Shown here: positions 30,285 through 39,816 of the stretch, piece after piece
Position numbering within the stretch: the first letter of the stretch is position 1
How the letters are laid out: each line of letters opens with the position of its first letter
DNA from: Candidatus Dechloromonas phosphorivorans
GTDB taxonomy: Bacteria > Pseudomonadota > Gammaproteobacteria > Burkholderiales > Rhodocyclaceae
Reading direction: 5' to 3'
Assembly (NCBI GenBank): GCA_016721185.1
Contig: JADKIP010000015.1
Coordinates: 124,001 to 188,000, forward strand
DNA: 64,000 nt
Notes under the pieces: generated by a model
Seen by the model: only the letters and a program-made list of their open reading frames with translations
Database searches by the model: none
What the model was told of the DNA's origin: nothing
Translations under genes and position numbers: made by a program

Positions 30285-32237
30285 TTGAGCGCACTATCCC
30301 TCGTCCTCCTGCTGTTAGGTGCCTCGGTTTTTGCCGTGGTGATCTGCCGCCGTTTCAACCTGCCGCCGGTCCTTGGTTACCTGTTGGTCGGCAGCCTGAT
30401 TGGCCCGCACGCCTTTAATCTGATGGCTGACGTCCATCGCGCCGAATATCTCGCGGAATTCGGCGTTGTTTTCCTGATGTTCTCGATCGGTCTGGAGTTT
30501 TCACTGCCCAAGTTGTACACGATGAAGCGCATCGTGTTCGGGCTGGGGCTGTTGCAGGTGGCGATCACGATGGTCCTGACCACCGGCCTGGTCATGCTGT
30601 TCGGCGTTGGCTGGCAACTCGGTATCGCCTTGGGCGGCGTCTTCGCCATGTCCTCCACCGCTGTGTTGACCAAGCTGCTGGCCGAACGTATGCAGCTCGA
30701 TTCGGCGCATGGCCGCGAAGTGATGGGCGTCCTGCTCTTTCAGGATCTGGCCGTGGTGCCCTTATTGGTCTTGATTCCGTCGCTGACGCAACCGCCGGAA
30801 AAGCTGGCCATGCTGATGGGCGTCGCGCTGCTCAAAGCGGTTGTCGTGTTGGCGGTGATTCTGGTGTTTGGCCAGAAACTGATGCGCAAATGGTTTCATA
30901 TCGTGGCTCGGGCCAAATCCTCTGAAGTGTTTGTGCTCAACGTCTTGCTCATTACGCTCAGCCTCGCCGCGCTGACTGAGTTGGCCGGTTTGTCTCTGGC
31001 GCTGGGCGCATTCGTCGCCGGCATGCTGATCTCCGAAACCGAATATCGCCTGCAGGTGGAAGAGGACATCAAGCCTTTCCGCGATGTGCTGATGGGGCTG
31101 TTTTTTGTCACCATTGGCGTCAAGCTCGACTTGCATATTCTGGTCGGACACTGGTGGCAAGTGATCCTTGTGCTGATCGGCTTGCTGCTGATCAAAGGCC
31201 TGGTGGTCGGCCTGCTCTCCTGGCGCCTGGGGGCGACGCCCGGCAACGCCATTCGCTCGGCGCTCTGGCTTTGTGCCGGTGGTGAGTTCGGCTTTGTCTT
31301 GCTCGGTGAAGTCGCCCACATGCCCAAAGCGGTCGAACAGGTCGCGCTCACCGCTTTGGTCCTCTCCATGCTCGCTGCGCCGTTTATCGTGCATTACAGC
31401 GAAAAGCTGGTGATGCGCTTTGTCGCCAGTGAATGGCTGATGCGCTCCATGCATCTGACCAAGATCGCCGTTCAGTCGATGGGCACCGAAAAACACGCCA
31501 TCCTTTGTGGTTTTGGTCGCAATGGCCAGTATTTGGCGCGTTTTCTTGGCCAGGAGGGCGTTAACTACATCGCCCTCGACCTTGACCCGGACCGGGTACG
31601 CGAAGCGGCGGCCGGTGGCGAAAGCGTAGTTTTTGGCGACGCGACGCGCAAGGATGCCCTGATTGCCGCCGGCTTGATGCGGGCCAGCGTGATCATCGTC
31701 ACCATGAGCGATACGCCCCTGGCCGAAAAAGTCTTGCATCACGTTCAAGAGTTGCGCCCCGATCTGCCCGTTGTCGTTCGTACCATTGACGAGCGCGACA
31801 TGGGGCGTCTCGCCAAGGCTGGGGCTGCGGAAGTCGTGCCAGAAACACTGGAAGCCAGCCTGATGCTGGCTTCGCACGCGCTGGTGCTGGTTGGCGTGCC
31901 GATCAATCGGGTACTGAAACGTATCCGTGAAACCCGCTCGCAACGCTACCGCTTATTGCGTGGTTTTTATCGTGGCCTCACTGACCGTGAAGAGGAAGCC
32001 GAACACCAGCTTCGCCTTCACTCTGTCTGGCTTGAGCCCGGCGCAGCTGCCATCGGCCAGACTTTGGCCGAGCTGGATCTGGATAGCCTGGGTTGCGAGG
32101 TCAGTGCGATTCGTCGGCGTGGCATCCGGGCAATTGAGCCCGCACCCGAAACCTGCCTTGAAGCGGGCGATGTTGTTGTGGTGCTGGGTGACCCGGAGGC
32201 GGTTGCGGCAGCGGAGCATCGGCTGCTGCAGAAATGA
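30285..32237 (+). CDS. CPA2 family cation:proton antiporter (KefB/KefC-like) with RCK/TrkA domains
   Basis: 650 aa from a TTG start at 30285. The N-terminal ~380 residues hold about 12 hydrophobic segments with the CPA2 pattern (LLVGSLIGPHAFNLMAD, SLALGAFVAGMLISETEY). It continues with a TrkA-N Rossmann domain (HAILCGFGRNGQYLARFLGQEG, then ALDLDPDRV) and a TrkA-C domain at the end (SLGCEVSAIRRRGI). It likely exchanges K+ or Na+ for H+ at the inner membrane. It is a single gene followed by a terminator; no KefF-type ancillary gene is nearby. Confidence 0.9.
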   Translation: MSALSLVLLLLGASVFAVVICRRFNLPPVLGYLLVGSLIGPHAFNLMADVHRAEYLAEFGVVFLMFSIGLEFSLPKLYTMKRIVFGLGLLQVAITMVLTTGLVMLFGVGWQLGIALGGVFAMSSTAVLTKLLAERMQLDSAHGREVMGVLLFQDLAVVPLLVLIPSLTQPPEKLAMLMGVALLKAVVVLAVILVFGQKLMRKWFHIVARAKSSEVFVLNVLLITLSLAALTELAGLSLALGAFVAGMLISETEYRLQVEEDIKPFRDVLMGLFFVTIGVKLDLHILVGHWWQVILVLIGLLLIKGLVVGLLSWRLGATPGNAIRSALWLCAGGEFGFVLLGEVAHMPKAVEQVALTALVLSMLAAPFIVHYSEKLVMRFVASEWLMRSMHLTKIAVQSMGTEKHAILCGFGRNGQYLARFLGQEGVNYIALDLDPDRVREAAAGGESVVFGDATRKDALIAAGLMRASVIIVTMSDTPLAEKVLHHVQELRPDLPVVVRTIDERDMGRLAKAGAAEVVPETLEASLMLASHALVLVGVPINRVLKRIRETRSQRYRLLRGFYRGLTDREEEAEHQLRLHSVWLEPGAAAIGQTLAELDLDSLGCEVSAIRRRGIRAIEPAPETCLEAGDVVVVLGDPEAVAAAEHRLLQK

Positions 32238-32238
32238 A

Positions 32239-32259
32239 AAGCCCGCCGGAGGCGGGCTT
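32239..32259 (-). terminator. Rho-independent terminator
   Basis: AAGCCCGCC GGA GGCGGGCTT hairpin at the shared 3' end of the antiporter and pilin genes; the T-run on the minus strand serves the pilin gene best. Confidence 0.85.
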
Positions 32260-32264
32260 GGGGA

Positions 32265-32933
32265 TTAGAAAGCGGAGCACACAATATAAGTGTTGCCATC
32301 CACGATTGCAGTCGTAGCCACCGCCGTTAGTTCAGTTCCAGCGTAAGGACCAGCCGCGACACGAACTGAGCCTACCTCGGTATTGCCATCATCCATGGTG
32401 ATGTCAATCTGCTTGGCTAGTTTTCCCTGAATTCCATCTGAACAAATAAAGTACGAGCCACTCATTGTCTTGATGGGCGCGGTACTTTGGATACCAAGGC
32501 GACCTCCATCCGCATTGGTCGGCATATCGGTTTTGGGAGTTGTGAAAGCCGTGCCCCCTGAGGCCAGGTTGGCTAAACGTACTTGCTGCCAGAAAGCAAC
32601 CGTCTCATCTGTTCCACTTGTTGAGTTGTAACTGCCCTCAATGCGCCCATTACCTTGTGTTGAGCTGGTGACGGCGAGCAATGTAACGTTTGCAGTGGTG
32701 GCCGCGCTGCCTAGGTGAGGGGTTACGTTTGCATCATCGCCAGGTAATGCTTTGAACTTGTCCTGGTATCCATAAATAAATAAAGGAACGGTTTTAAAGT
32801 CGTTAATGAAGTTCTTCACCTTCGCACTATTAATCAGCTCCTGCCCCTTCAGCACCCCGCCCAGCAACAGTCCGATAATAACGAGCACGATGGCGATTTC
32901 GACGAGGGTGAAGCCCCCTTGTTGGTTTTTCAT
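32265..32933 (-). CDS. Type IV pilin-like protein (prepilin N-terminus)
   Basis: 222 aa. It starts MKNQQGGFTLVEIAIVLVIIGLLLGGVLKGQELI: a prepilin peptidase site after GG, F+1, E+5 and a 22-residue hydrophobic helix. The mature body has a KALPGDDANVTP segment seen in MSHA- and PulG-type pilins, a C at FICSDG and a C near the end (VCSAF), which may form a disulfide loop. It may be the major pilin or a minor one of the pilus cluster that follows. It is separate from the minus-strand biogenesis genes by the sensor kinase and cyclase genes. Confidence 0.88.
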   Translation of the reverse strand: MKNQQGGFTLVEIAIVLVIIGLLLGGVLKGQELINSAKVKNFINDFKTVPLFIYGYQDKFKALPGDDANVTPHLGSAATTANVTLLAVTSSTQGNGRIEGSYNSTSGTDETVAFWQQVRLANLASGGTAFTTPKTDMPTNADGGRLGIQSTAPIKTMSGSYFICSDGIQGKLAKQIDITMDDGNTEVGSVRVAAGPYAGTELTAVATTAIVDGNTYIVCSAF

Positions 32934-33063
32934 GGCATTCTCCGGTTCATAATTTCTCCGATCAACTCAGCAATATTTGTGCCTGTAAAAAACAATGAAA
33001 ATTTGGCAAAATTTGCCTGCTTCAAATGAAAAAGTGTCGAAAAATTGACAGTTTGTCTCATTA

Positions 33064-34746
33064 ATGGACGCTAAGAAAATGTCCGGATTGACCCGCCGCT
33101 TGGGCGAGTGGCCGCATTTGCTCTTGGCAGGGCATTTGCTGATGCTGCACGTGCTGGCCTTCGGAGGTTGGCAAATCCCTGCGGTTCGCCTGCTCTGGAT
33201 GGTGGCGCTCGGTTTGTTTTTGATCTGGCAACCCTTTGTGGCGGGGGAGCGGCGAATCAGTCCGTTGCAAGGCGGTATTCTGTTTGCGGTCGTGCTGGCC
33301 TCAACCTGGTTTCTTGGTCCCTGGCTCTTGCTGATTTGGTCCGGGGCTTTGGCGGCTGCGATTGGGGGGCGTGTGCTGTGGACGGAACGTCGGATTGAAC
33401 GTGCGGGTTACTTGCTGGCCTTTGGTTATCTGGTGGGCCTCACCATCTTTGGTGTGGTACCGGAAATTTCCCCGGTGGTCGCGCTTGACCCGTTGCTGCG
33501 CGAGCCACTCGCCAATTTCATGCCCTTTCTCTTGCCGCTGCTGCTGGTTTTTCCCGCGCGAGCGCCGCAGCGGCGTGCTGGTGATGCCTTCGATTTGTTC
33601 TACGGGATGCTGGTTTTTCTGGTGCTCGCTGTTTTAGTGCTCGGCGCACTGGCTTATATGCTGGTGGGCCAGGTCAGCTATGTCGAATCTTTGTTTAAAA
33701 CGTCGTTGACCGTAGCAGGTGCCTTGTTGCTGGTGGCCTGGGCGTGGAATCCGCGGGCCGGTTTCTCGGGGATCGGTGGCGCTATCTCGCGCTACATGTT
33801 GTCGGTGGGCATGCCGCTTGAACAGTGGCTGGTTCAGCTCGCTGAAGAAAGTGAGAAGGAAGCTGACCCGGCCAGGTTTCTTGATGCGGTGATGGCGCGT
33901 CTGCAGGAAACGCCCTGGGTGCTGGGTGTTTCGTGGCGGACTATTGGCAAGGCTGGGCAACTCGGCGAGCGAACCTATCACCCTCACTTGTACCAGTTTG
34001 AAGACCTTGTCTTGTCGGTCTATTTTCGTTACCCGCCATCACCCTCCATGCGTTGGCATGTGGAATGGTTGCTTCGTCTGGCCGCCGAGTTTTATCTGGT
34101 CAAACGCCAGACGCATCAGTTACAACGTATGGGTTACCTGCAAGCGGTTTACGAAACCGGCGCCCGGGTGACGCATGACGTCAAGAACATCCTGCAATCG
34201 ATGCAAGGCCTGTGTTACGCCGCTTCGCAGCCCGGTGATGCGGCACAGTTGGCCAGTTTGCTGAGCCGGCAATTGCCGCAGATTACCGAGCGCTTGAGCG
34301 TAACCCTGGACAAACTGCAATCGCCGCAAACTGAGCCTCAGGAAAAAATTGATGCCGTCCTCTGGTGGTCGAGGCTGCAGGACAGATATTCATCCGCCGG
34401 GATTGTCTGGTGTGGCCAGCCGGAAGCCAGCGAGCGGGTGCCGGGTAGCTTGTTCGACAGCGTGGCCGAAAACCTGCTGCAGAATGCTTTGGCCAAACGC
34501 CAGCGCCAGCCGGGCTTGAAGATTGTTGTCACGTTTACCGATGCGACCCTGCGGGTGGCCGATGATGGCACCCCGCTGGTGCAAAACCTTGCCGACCGGG
34601 TGTTACAGGAGCCGGTCAACTCTGAAGATGGTCTGGGGATCGGGCTTTACCACGCGGCTCAACAAGCGGCGGCAGCGGGCTATTGCCTTGAGCTGGCCGA
34701 AAACACGGCCGGGCGAGTCGCTTTCCAGCTATCCGTTCGACCCTGA
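33064..34746 (+). CDS. Membrane sensor histidine kinase, PrsK-like
   Basis: 560 aa. Seven to eight hydrophobic segments lie in the first ~230 residues, then a GAF-like region (250-345). The kinase core has H371 in ETGARVTHDVKNILQSM, and the ATPase domain ends with DDGTPLVQ and LGIGLYHAAQQAAAAGY. The HDVKNIL H-box and the membrane layout recall the PEP-CTERM system kinase PrsK. The likely partner is the response regulator at 49422-50846, at the other end of the pilus cluster. It overlaps the convergent adenylate cyclase gene by 18 bp. Confidence 0.85.
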   Translation: MDAKKMSGLTRRLGEWPHLLLAGHLLMLHVLAFGGWQIPAVRLLWMVALGLFLIWQPFVAGERRISPLQGGILFAVVLASTWFLGPWLLLIWSGALAAAIGGRVLWTERRIERAGYLLAFGYLVGLTIFGVVPEISPVVALDPLLREPLANFMPFLLPLLLVFPARAPQRRAGDAFDLFYGMLVFLVLAVLVLGALAYMLVGQVSYVESLFKTSLTVAGALLLVAWAWNPRAGFSGIGGAISRYMLSVGMPLEQWLVQLAEESEKEADPARFLDAVMARLQETPWVLGVSWRTIGKAGQLGERTYHPHLYQFEDLVLSVYFRYPPSPSMRWHVEWLLRLAAEFYLVKRQTHQLQRMGYLQAVYETGARVTHDVKNILQSMQGLCYAASQPGDAAQLASLLSRQLPQITERLSVTLDKLQSPQTEPQEKIDAVLWWSRLQDRYSSAGIVWCGQPEASERVPGSLFDSVAENLLQNALAKRQRQPGLKIVVTFTDATLRVADDGTPLVQNLADRVLQEPVNSEDGLGIGLYHAAQQAAAAGYCLELAENTAGRVAFQLSVRP

Positions 34747-36033
34747 CGGGGCTTCCTGTCCGAGCGCATCGTCACGCTGGTTGATCAGGCGATATACCAC
34801 CGTGTTGCCTTTGCCTTTCAGATACAGCGTTTGCGGTTCGTTGAAAATGAAATGCTCGGCCAGGCGGCGGTAGGTTATTTCATCCACCTGAATCATGCCG
34901 GGCGTGCCCTCACTGGTAATCCGGCTGGCCAGATTGACCGTGTCGCCCCACAGGTCGTAGATGAACTTCTTCTTGCCCAGTACCCCGGCAACGATCGGGC
35001 CGGTGCCGATGCCGATCCGCACGTCCAGACGCATGTCATTGACCGTGAAATCCCGCCGCAGCAGGTCGCGCATGGCAATCGCCAGTTCGGCGATGGACTT
35101 TGAGTAATTAGTCAGTTCGTTGTTCAGGCCACCAGCAACCATATAGGCATCACCGATAGTCTTGATTTTCTCGACGCCGAACTGCTCGGCCAATTCGTCG
35201 AAGGAGGAAAAAATCCGATTGAGCATCGCAAACACTTGCTGCGGCGTCAGACCCTCAGCCACCTTGGTGAAATTGACGATGTCCACAAACATCACGGTGA
35301 CATCGGCGAAACCGTCAGCGATGGTTTGTTTGTCATTTTTCAGGCGTTCGGCAATCGCACCGGGCAGGATGTTGAGCAATAAACGTTCGGAACGCTCCTG
35401 CTCTTCCTGCAGCAAATGGTGGGTCGTTTCCAGGCTGGCCTGCGCCTTGGCTTTTTCCTGAACGGCGTAGCGCAGGAGTAGATAAACGATGCTGGAAATG
35501 GCGGCGAAATTAAGCGCGAAGAAGAAAACGCTGGTCCGGATGGCGACCTTGGGCGTTGTGGCTGCGACGCTGTCGGCCAGAAAATAATCAAAAAACCCGG
35601 AGAGCGCGGTCAGAAATATGTAGGCGATAAACCAGGCGATGGACTCGCGGGGGCCGATAAAAAGCAAGGCCCCAATCGGCGCCAACAGCCCCCACAAACT
35701 GGTGCCACTGGCGGAAATGAAGTTGCCGATACTCCATTGCACGGCGAATGGCGCAAAAAGGAAGAGCGCCAGTTGCGAATAACGGAAAAAGTCAAAATTG
35801 CCGCTGCGGAAAAAATAGAGCAGGTTGCTGACCAGCAGAATCTGGAAAATAAATGGCGGCGTCGCCGAAAACTGCGGCCCCATCTGCCCGTAGAGGAAGA
35901 GCCAGAGCATGGAACCGAGGCAAACCAAGCCAGTCGCAAAGATCAGCAACGACTTCTTCAGACGCGTCTCGGCATCGTCATCCGGATTAATGCCGGCGTT
36001 GCGCAGGGAAAAAAGGAAGGCTGGCTGGCTCAA
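34729..36033 (-). CDS. Class III adenylate/guanylate cyclase with membrane N-terminus
   Basis: 434 aa from TTG at 36033. Six hydrophobic segments lie in the first ~190 residues, then a short coiled coil (KAKAQASLETTHHLLQEEQERSERLLL) and a class III cyclase domain: VMFVDIVNFTKVAEGLTPQQV with the metal Asp, KTIGDAYMVAGG, RIGIGTGPIVAGVLG and YDLWGDTVNLASRI. LYLKGKG near the end is usual. It makes cAMP or cGMP. In a cluster with pili, a second-messenger control of pilus genes is possible but not shown. Confidence 0.9.
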   Translation of the reverse strand: MSQPAFLFSLRNAGINPDDDAETRLKKSLLIFATGLVCLGSMLWLFLYGQMGPQFSATPPFIFQILLVSNLLYFFRSGNFDFFRYSQLALFLFAPFAVQWSIGNFISASGTSLWGLLAPIGALLFIGPRESIAWFIAYIFLTALSGFFDYFLADSVAATTPKVAIRTSVFFFALNFAAISSIVYLLLRYAVQEKAKAQASLETTHHLLQEEQERSERLLLNILPGAIAERLKNDKQTIADGFADVTVMFVDIVNFTKVAEGLTPQQVFAMLNRIFSSFDELAEQFGVEKIKTIGDAYMVAGGLNNELTNYSKSIAELAIAMRDLLRRDFTVNDMRLDVRIGIGTGPIVAGVLGKKKFIYDLWGDTVNLASRITSEGTPGMIQVDEITYRRLAEHFIFNEPQTLYLKGKGNTVVYRLINQRDDALGQEAPSGSNG

Positions 36034-36123
36034 GAGTTTAGATCCGGTTCATAACGAATGCATAAAGCAGTCTGGCAGCCGTTGGGGGCGAGGTCAAGGC
36101 GCTGGGGAGCGGCGACTACTGGG

Positions 36124-36831
36124 TCAGGGAAGCTTGCCGACGGCGACGAGGCGGGATTTGAGCAGGGCAGGGGTAATCCAGATGAGCAGGTCATTGAAGT
36201 CGGTAGCCGGCGTGCGCGAAATGAATGTCTGATCAGGATCGGCGTTTTCAGCCTCATCACCTGCCGCACCGGCATTTTTTGTGCCGTTGGTTGTATAGCC
36301 GCCCGCTCCCTGCGCGCCATGGCTGACAAGGACGGCAGCAAGGTCAGAAGCGATATTGCTGGTACTGCTACCAGCCAGCTTGACGTTGGCCGTTCCCGAA
36401 TTGTTAGGGGCAACACCGCTCTCCATCGTAAAGCTACATAGTGATCCGGCAGTAAGGGCCGCGGTGAACCGCTTGCTGGCGAAGTAGGTCAGTCTCTGGC
36501 CCCACGGGTCAGTTTCGGGAAGCCCAAGGGTTGCCCAGGGCAGGACGCCGTGATCGGCGGGCGTCAGACTACAGTTTTCCAACCCGGCGCCGGTGGCGGT
36601 GCCAGCAAGTGCTGGGTTGGCCGGGCAGGGTAGCCGACCGTTACTGATGGCAAACCCAAGCAATGCTTCTTTGGCATTGTCAATTTGCACTTGGGCATCC
36701 CGATTCGCTGCAGCGTCTCTTTGAGCGGAGAGGCCAAACATCAAGCCGCTGGAGAGTAGCGCAACAATGACCAGGACGATGGTCAGTTCAAGCAGGGAAA
36801 AACCTTGTTGGGGAGCGGGGGCGTCGTTCAT
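36124..36831 (-). CDS. Pilin-like protein (prepilin N-terminus), MSHA cluster
   Basis: 235 aa starting MNDAPAPQQGFSLLELTIVLVIVALLSSGLMFGLSAQRD: prepilin cleavage after G, F+1, E+5, and a hydrophobic helix. The body has NAKEALLGFAISNGRLPCPANPA, LPWATLGLPETDPWGQRLTYF and the ending NDLLIWITPALLKSRL. The same INGRLPCP... LPW.TL..P..D.WG pattern occurs in the 868-aa neighbour, so the two are distant relatives and probably partner minor pilins. It lies 10 bp after the 868-aa gene. Confidence 0.87.
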   Translation of the reverse strand: MNDAPAPQQGFSLLELTIVLVIVALLSSGLMFGLSAQRDAAANRDAQVQIDNAKEALLGFAISNGRLPCPANPALAGTATGAGLENCSLTPADHGVLPWATLGLPETDPWGQRLTYFASKRFTAALTAGSLCSFTMESGVAPNNSGTANVKLAGSSTSNIASDLAAVLVSHGAQGAGGYTTNGTKNAGAAGDEAENADPDQTFISRTPATDFNDLLIWITPALLKSRLVAVGKLP

Positions 36832-36841
36832 GGGCAGGGAT

Positions 36842-39448
36842 TCAGTAGGCTAGCCGGTCGTTAAAGGTTGCCGATGGGGGCTTTGCGGCGAAACTAATGC
36901 TTGGTGAGGTTGCACTGCCATCGCGGGTGAGGTCGGCATTTATACCTTCTAGATAACTGGCAACCGTTGCTGTAGCGGGGGTTTGGCCCGCCAATCGGCG
37001 TCCGGCCAGTAATGTGACTAAACGGTAGCTGCCGGAGCCATTGACCGTCAGCTTTCCGGGGCTTGCCTGTAAGGGGCCGCTAATCTGGTAAAACGCGGCG
37101 TTCGCCCATAGGTTTTTTTTCCACCAGCTGGCCGAGTTGGGTAGCAAAAAATCGCAGCGACTTGACAGCCAGATGATCGGCGTTGCGCTGGCGGTGGTAC
37201 TTGATAGCGAATTGTCGATTGCATTGGCTTGGTTGATCACCGCATTGACCTGGCCCGATGTTTCGGCAAGGGCCGTGATGGCTTTGGACTCGTTGTCGGC
37301 GTTTGGTGCGTTGATATAAGCCTGCAATAACTGGGCGGACTCATTTTTGCCAGTAATGCTGCTCAAGGCATCGCTGGCGATCTTGTAGGCGGAGGTGTCC
37401 AGAACACTGGCGTCGGCAGGATCAACGCCACTGGCGACACTAATTGCTTTGGCCAGAGGTGCGACGATGGCGGCGTTATCGCTAATGGATTTTGCCCAAA
37501 TATGGATGTTGACCGCAGCGTTGCCCAAAGTCTCGGCATAAGGGGCGATTGAGCTCTGCAGGGGGCGGACTGCAGCCGTGTCGACCAGCGTAAAACCTGT
37601 TCGAGCTGTCTTATAAATCAAGTTTGCGGCAACCAGACTGGTATGACTGACATTGTTGTCGACCGCCTCGTTGCTGGAAATCAAGGCGGTTAGCGAGGTG
37701 ATCTCATTAATCGCGGCTGTCGTGTCAGTGTCGATCAACGAGTAATCTGGCAGGGTCTTCGATGCTTCGGTGATGGCCTTTATCAGCACAGCCACGGTGG
37801 TGTTTTTGGCAGAAGTAACACCGGGGACGCCGGTAAGGATGCTTTCGATAGATGTTTTAGTCGTACTTAGTGCAACCAGAAGCGCTGTCTTGTTTTCCTG
37901 AGTTGTGGAAGCGTGCAAGGCAATTTTCAATTCCTCTAACGCTGCAACGTAGTTGTCGGCCTCACTAGCCCGCATATTGATGCGGCTTGCTTCGACGCTG
38001 CTCACAAGCGAAGCCGAGGCATCAAGCAGGGTGTTGGCGGCAGCTTGTGCGGCGCTCTGCAAGGTGGTGTCGCCCGGTGTCAGGACCGCAGCCTGTGCCG
38101 CCGCATATGCAATATTGGCTGCGCTAGTGGCTGCGGCCAGGTGTGGGCTGATATCGGTGCGTGGTGTCGTCGTCGCAACGAGCAGCGATTGAATCGCTTG
38201 CGTGCTGCTGACCAGTTCAGCAATGGTTTTGGCTGCGCTGAGGGTGGTTCTACGGCGAGCCAACTCCCAAGGGAAGACATCAATGCCGGATTCAACGAGT
38301 TGCTCCGGCAGTGCGTCCAGCGTTGCATCCGTTGCATCAGCCAGCGTCCTGATGGTTTCGCCCTCACTACGACTGATTCGGTTTCCGGCTAGCGTTATCG
38401 AATTTTCGATGTTTAGTAGTTTGTTAACAGCATCGTCAGCCGTCAGTTTGATTTTGTTGGTGCTGGTAAAAATGGCGTCGAAAAGGTTGCGGGCTTGAAT
38501 GATCCCTTCGCTCAACGCATTCAGGGCAGCTAACTGAATTGTCGCGTTTGGGGCCACGGTGACTTTCGTTTGCGCCTCAATCAATTTGGCGATGCTCGTC
38601 TTCAACGCAGCTTCCAGACCACTACCTGGCTGGGTATCAGGGATTCGTCCAAAAAGACTGCCGCTCTTGCCTTGAAAACTGATTGCGTTGAGTGGCGCGG
38701 GCCACGGATAGCGATGGTCAGTGTTGGCAGAAGAAAGTGCATGCTGACTGAGGCAGCTTTTTAGCTCATTTGCCACCCGTTTTTCGACTGCGGCCATCAA
38801 TTCCTGTCGGGTGATGGTGAGAACTATGTCATTGAATGCTGCACTTTGCGGCCCTGAAATGTATTTGTGGTCATTACCGTTGCCGTTTTCTCCATCAAGA
38901 TAATCGGCGGGATTGTTTGAAGGGCGATTCTGGCCGGAAAGTGGGGCGCGCGGAGCGATGACAAGCGCCGCAATGTCATTGTTTCCATCGACTTGTAGTC
39001 CAGTTAAGGTGTCGCTGTTGATCGGCTGGGCGCTATCGTGATTGCGTAATGCTGGGGCAAGAACAAACCATAATCGAGTTCCCGTATCGTCGGTCAGTTC
39101 CGGCAGGTCCAGCGTGACCCAGGGCAACCAGCCGACGTAAGTGGGGCACTGATTTACAGTAAACATGTCGGTCTTGCCATCGCCCGGAAAATTGCTGAAT
39201 CCAGCGTTGTCGGTTGCGAGGTCTGGGCATGGGAGACTGCCAGGACGGTCGTTGTCAGTTACGGCATAGGCAATCAGCGCTTCCTTGGCCTTAGCCAACG
39301 CAAGCATAAGTTTTGCGTCGTGTCCTGTTCGATTGAACTGAATATTGGTGGTTTTGTAAAAGGCAAAACCACCTGCCATGATGACAGCAACCAAAAGCAT
39401 CCAGAGTGCGACGCCCCGTTGTTTTTTTAGGGGGGCGTGGTGCGTCAT
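36842..39448 (-). CDS. Very large pilin-like protein with a long helical insertion
   Basis: 868 aa. N-terminus LKKQRGVALWMLLVAVIMAGGFAFYKTT is PilX-like: cleavable after RG, hydrophobic helix, but no Glu at +5. Residues 45-210 resemble the 36124 pilin (SLPCPDLATD, YVGWLPWVTLDLPEL, ISGPQSAAFNDIVLTITR). Residues ~260-740 are Ala/Ser/Thr-rich helices with few motifs, which I cannot match to any family. The last ~120 residues return to pilin-like sequence (WWKKNLWANAAFYQISG, YRLVTLLAGRRLAG, ATFNDRLAY). It overlaps mshK by 4 bp. It could be a pilus tip or adhesin component. Confidence 0.85.
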   Translation of the reverse strand: MTHHAPLKKQRGVALWMLLVAVIMAGGFAFYKTTNIQFNRTGHDAKLMLALAKAKEALIAYAVTDNDRPGSLPCPDLATDNAGFSNFPGDGKTDMFTVNQCPTYVGWLPWVTLDLPELTDDTGTRLWFVLAPALRNHDSAQPINSDTLTGLQVDGNNDIAALVIAPRAPLSGQNRPSNNPADYLDGENGNGNDHKYISGPQSAAFNDIVLTITRQELMAAVEKRVANELKSCLSQHALSSANTDHRYPWPAPLNAISFQGKSGSLFGRIPDTQPGSGLEAALKTSIAKLIEAQTKVTVAPNATIQLAALNALSEGIIQARNLFDAIFTSTNKIKLTADDAVNKLLNIENSITLAGNRISRSEGETIRTLADATDATLDALPEQLVESGIDVFPWELARRRTTLSAAKTIAELVSSTQAIQSLLVATTTPRTDISPHLAAATSAANIAYAAAQAAVLTPGDTTLQSAAQAAANTLLDASASLVSSVEASRINMRASEADNYVAALEELKIALHASTTQENKTALLVALSTTKTSIESILTGVPGVTSAKNTTVAVLIKAITEASKTLPDYSLIDTDTTAAINEITSLTALISSNEAVDNNVSHTSLVAANLIYKTARTGFTLVDTAAVRPLQSSIAPYAETLGNAAVNIHIWAKSISDNAAIVAPLAKAISVASGVDPADASVLDTSAYKIASDALSSITGKNESAQLLQAYINAPNADNESKAITALAETSGQVNAVINQANAIDNSLSSTTASATPIIWLSSRCDFLLPNSASWWKKNLWANAAFYQISGPLQASPGKLTVNGSGSYRLVTLLAGRRLAGQTPATATVASYLEGINADLTRDGSATSPSISFAAKPPSATFNDRLAY

Positions 39449-39816
39449 TGATGGACGCCACCTGGCTTAACCACAATCCTGCCCTCGCCCAGCAAGCTTT
39501 CCCGTTCGCCGGTGCTTGGGTGGAAGGTGTCGCCGACGGGCACCCGAGCGGCGGGGGTGCTGCTTTTCCATTGCGCCTCGCCATTGATCCAGCGGGTATT
39601 GCGGCCGTTGCTGCGGCGTACTTCGCCGTTGATCGTCAGGCTGTTTTCCTCTTCTGTCGTATTCGCGAGGAAATTTGGGTTGGTCTGGCGTTGGCGGTCG
39701 AGTGCGGCGCGTTGTTGCGGGGTAAAAAATAGTCTGCCAAGCGGCTCCGTTTGTGCCCATGCCGGGCTTTGCACGCAGGCTAGTACTAGTAGAAGGGCGG
39801 ATCGGAAGCCATTCAT
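39445..39816 (-). CDS. MshK-like periplasmic protein
   Basis: 123 aa from ATG at 39816 (MNGFRSALLLVLACVQSPAWAQ), a signal peptide. The mature part has FFTPQQRAALDRQR, LTINGEVRRSNGRNTRWINGEAQW and a C-terminal GRIVVKPG. These match the MSHA biogenesis protein MshK, related to GspC-type linkers that contact the secretin. It overlaps the MshJ-like gene by 4 bp and the 868-aa gene by 4 bp. The longer frame to 39849 would start inside the MshJ-like gene. Confidence 0.8.
   Translation of the reverse strand: MNGFRSALLLVLACVQSPAWAQTEPLGRLFFTPQQRAALDRQRQTNPNFLANTTEEENSLTINGEVRRSNGRNTRWINGEAQWKSSTPAARVPVGDTFHPSTGERESLLGEGRIVVKPGGVHQ

Noticed and set aside
30762..31943. A 393-codon minus-strand frame inside the CPA2 antiporter gene.
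   Set aside because: Same reason: antisense to a clear gene, His/Gln-rich low-complexity product typical of reverse frames.
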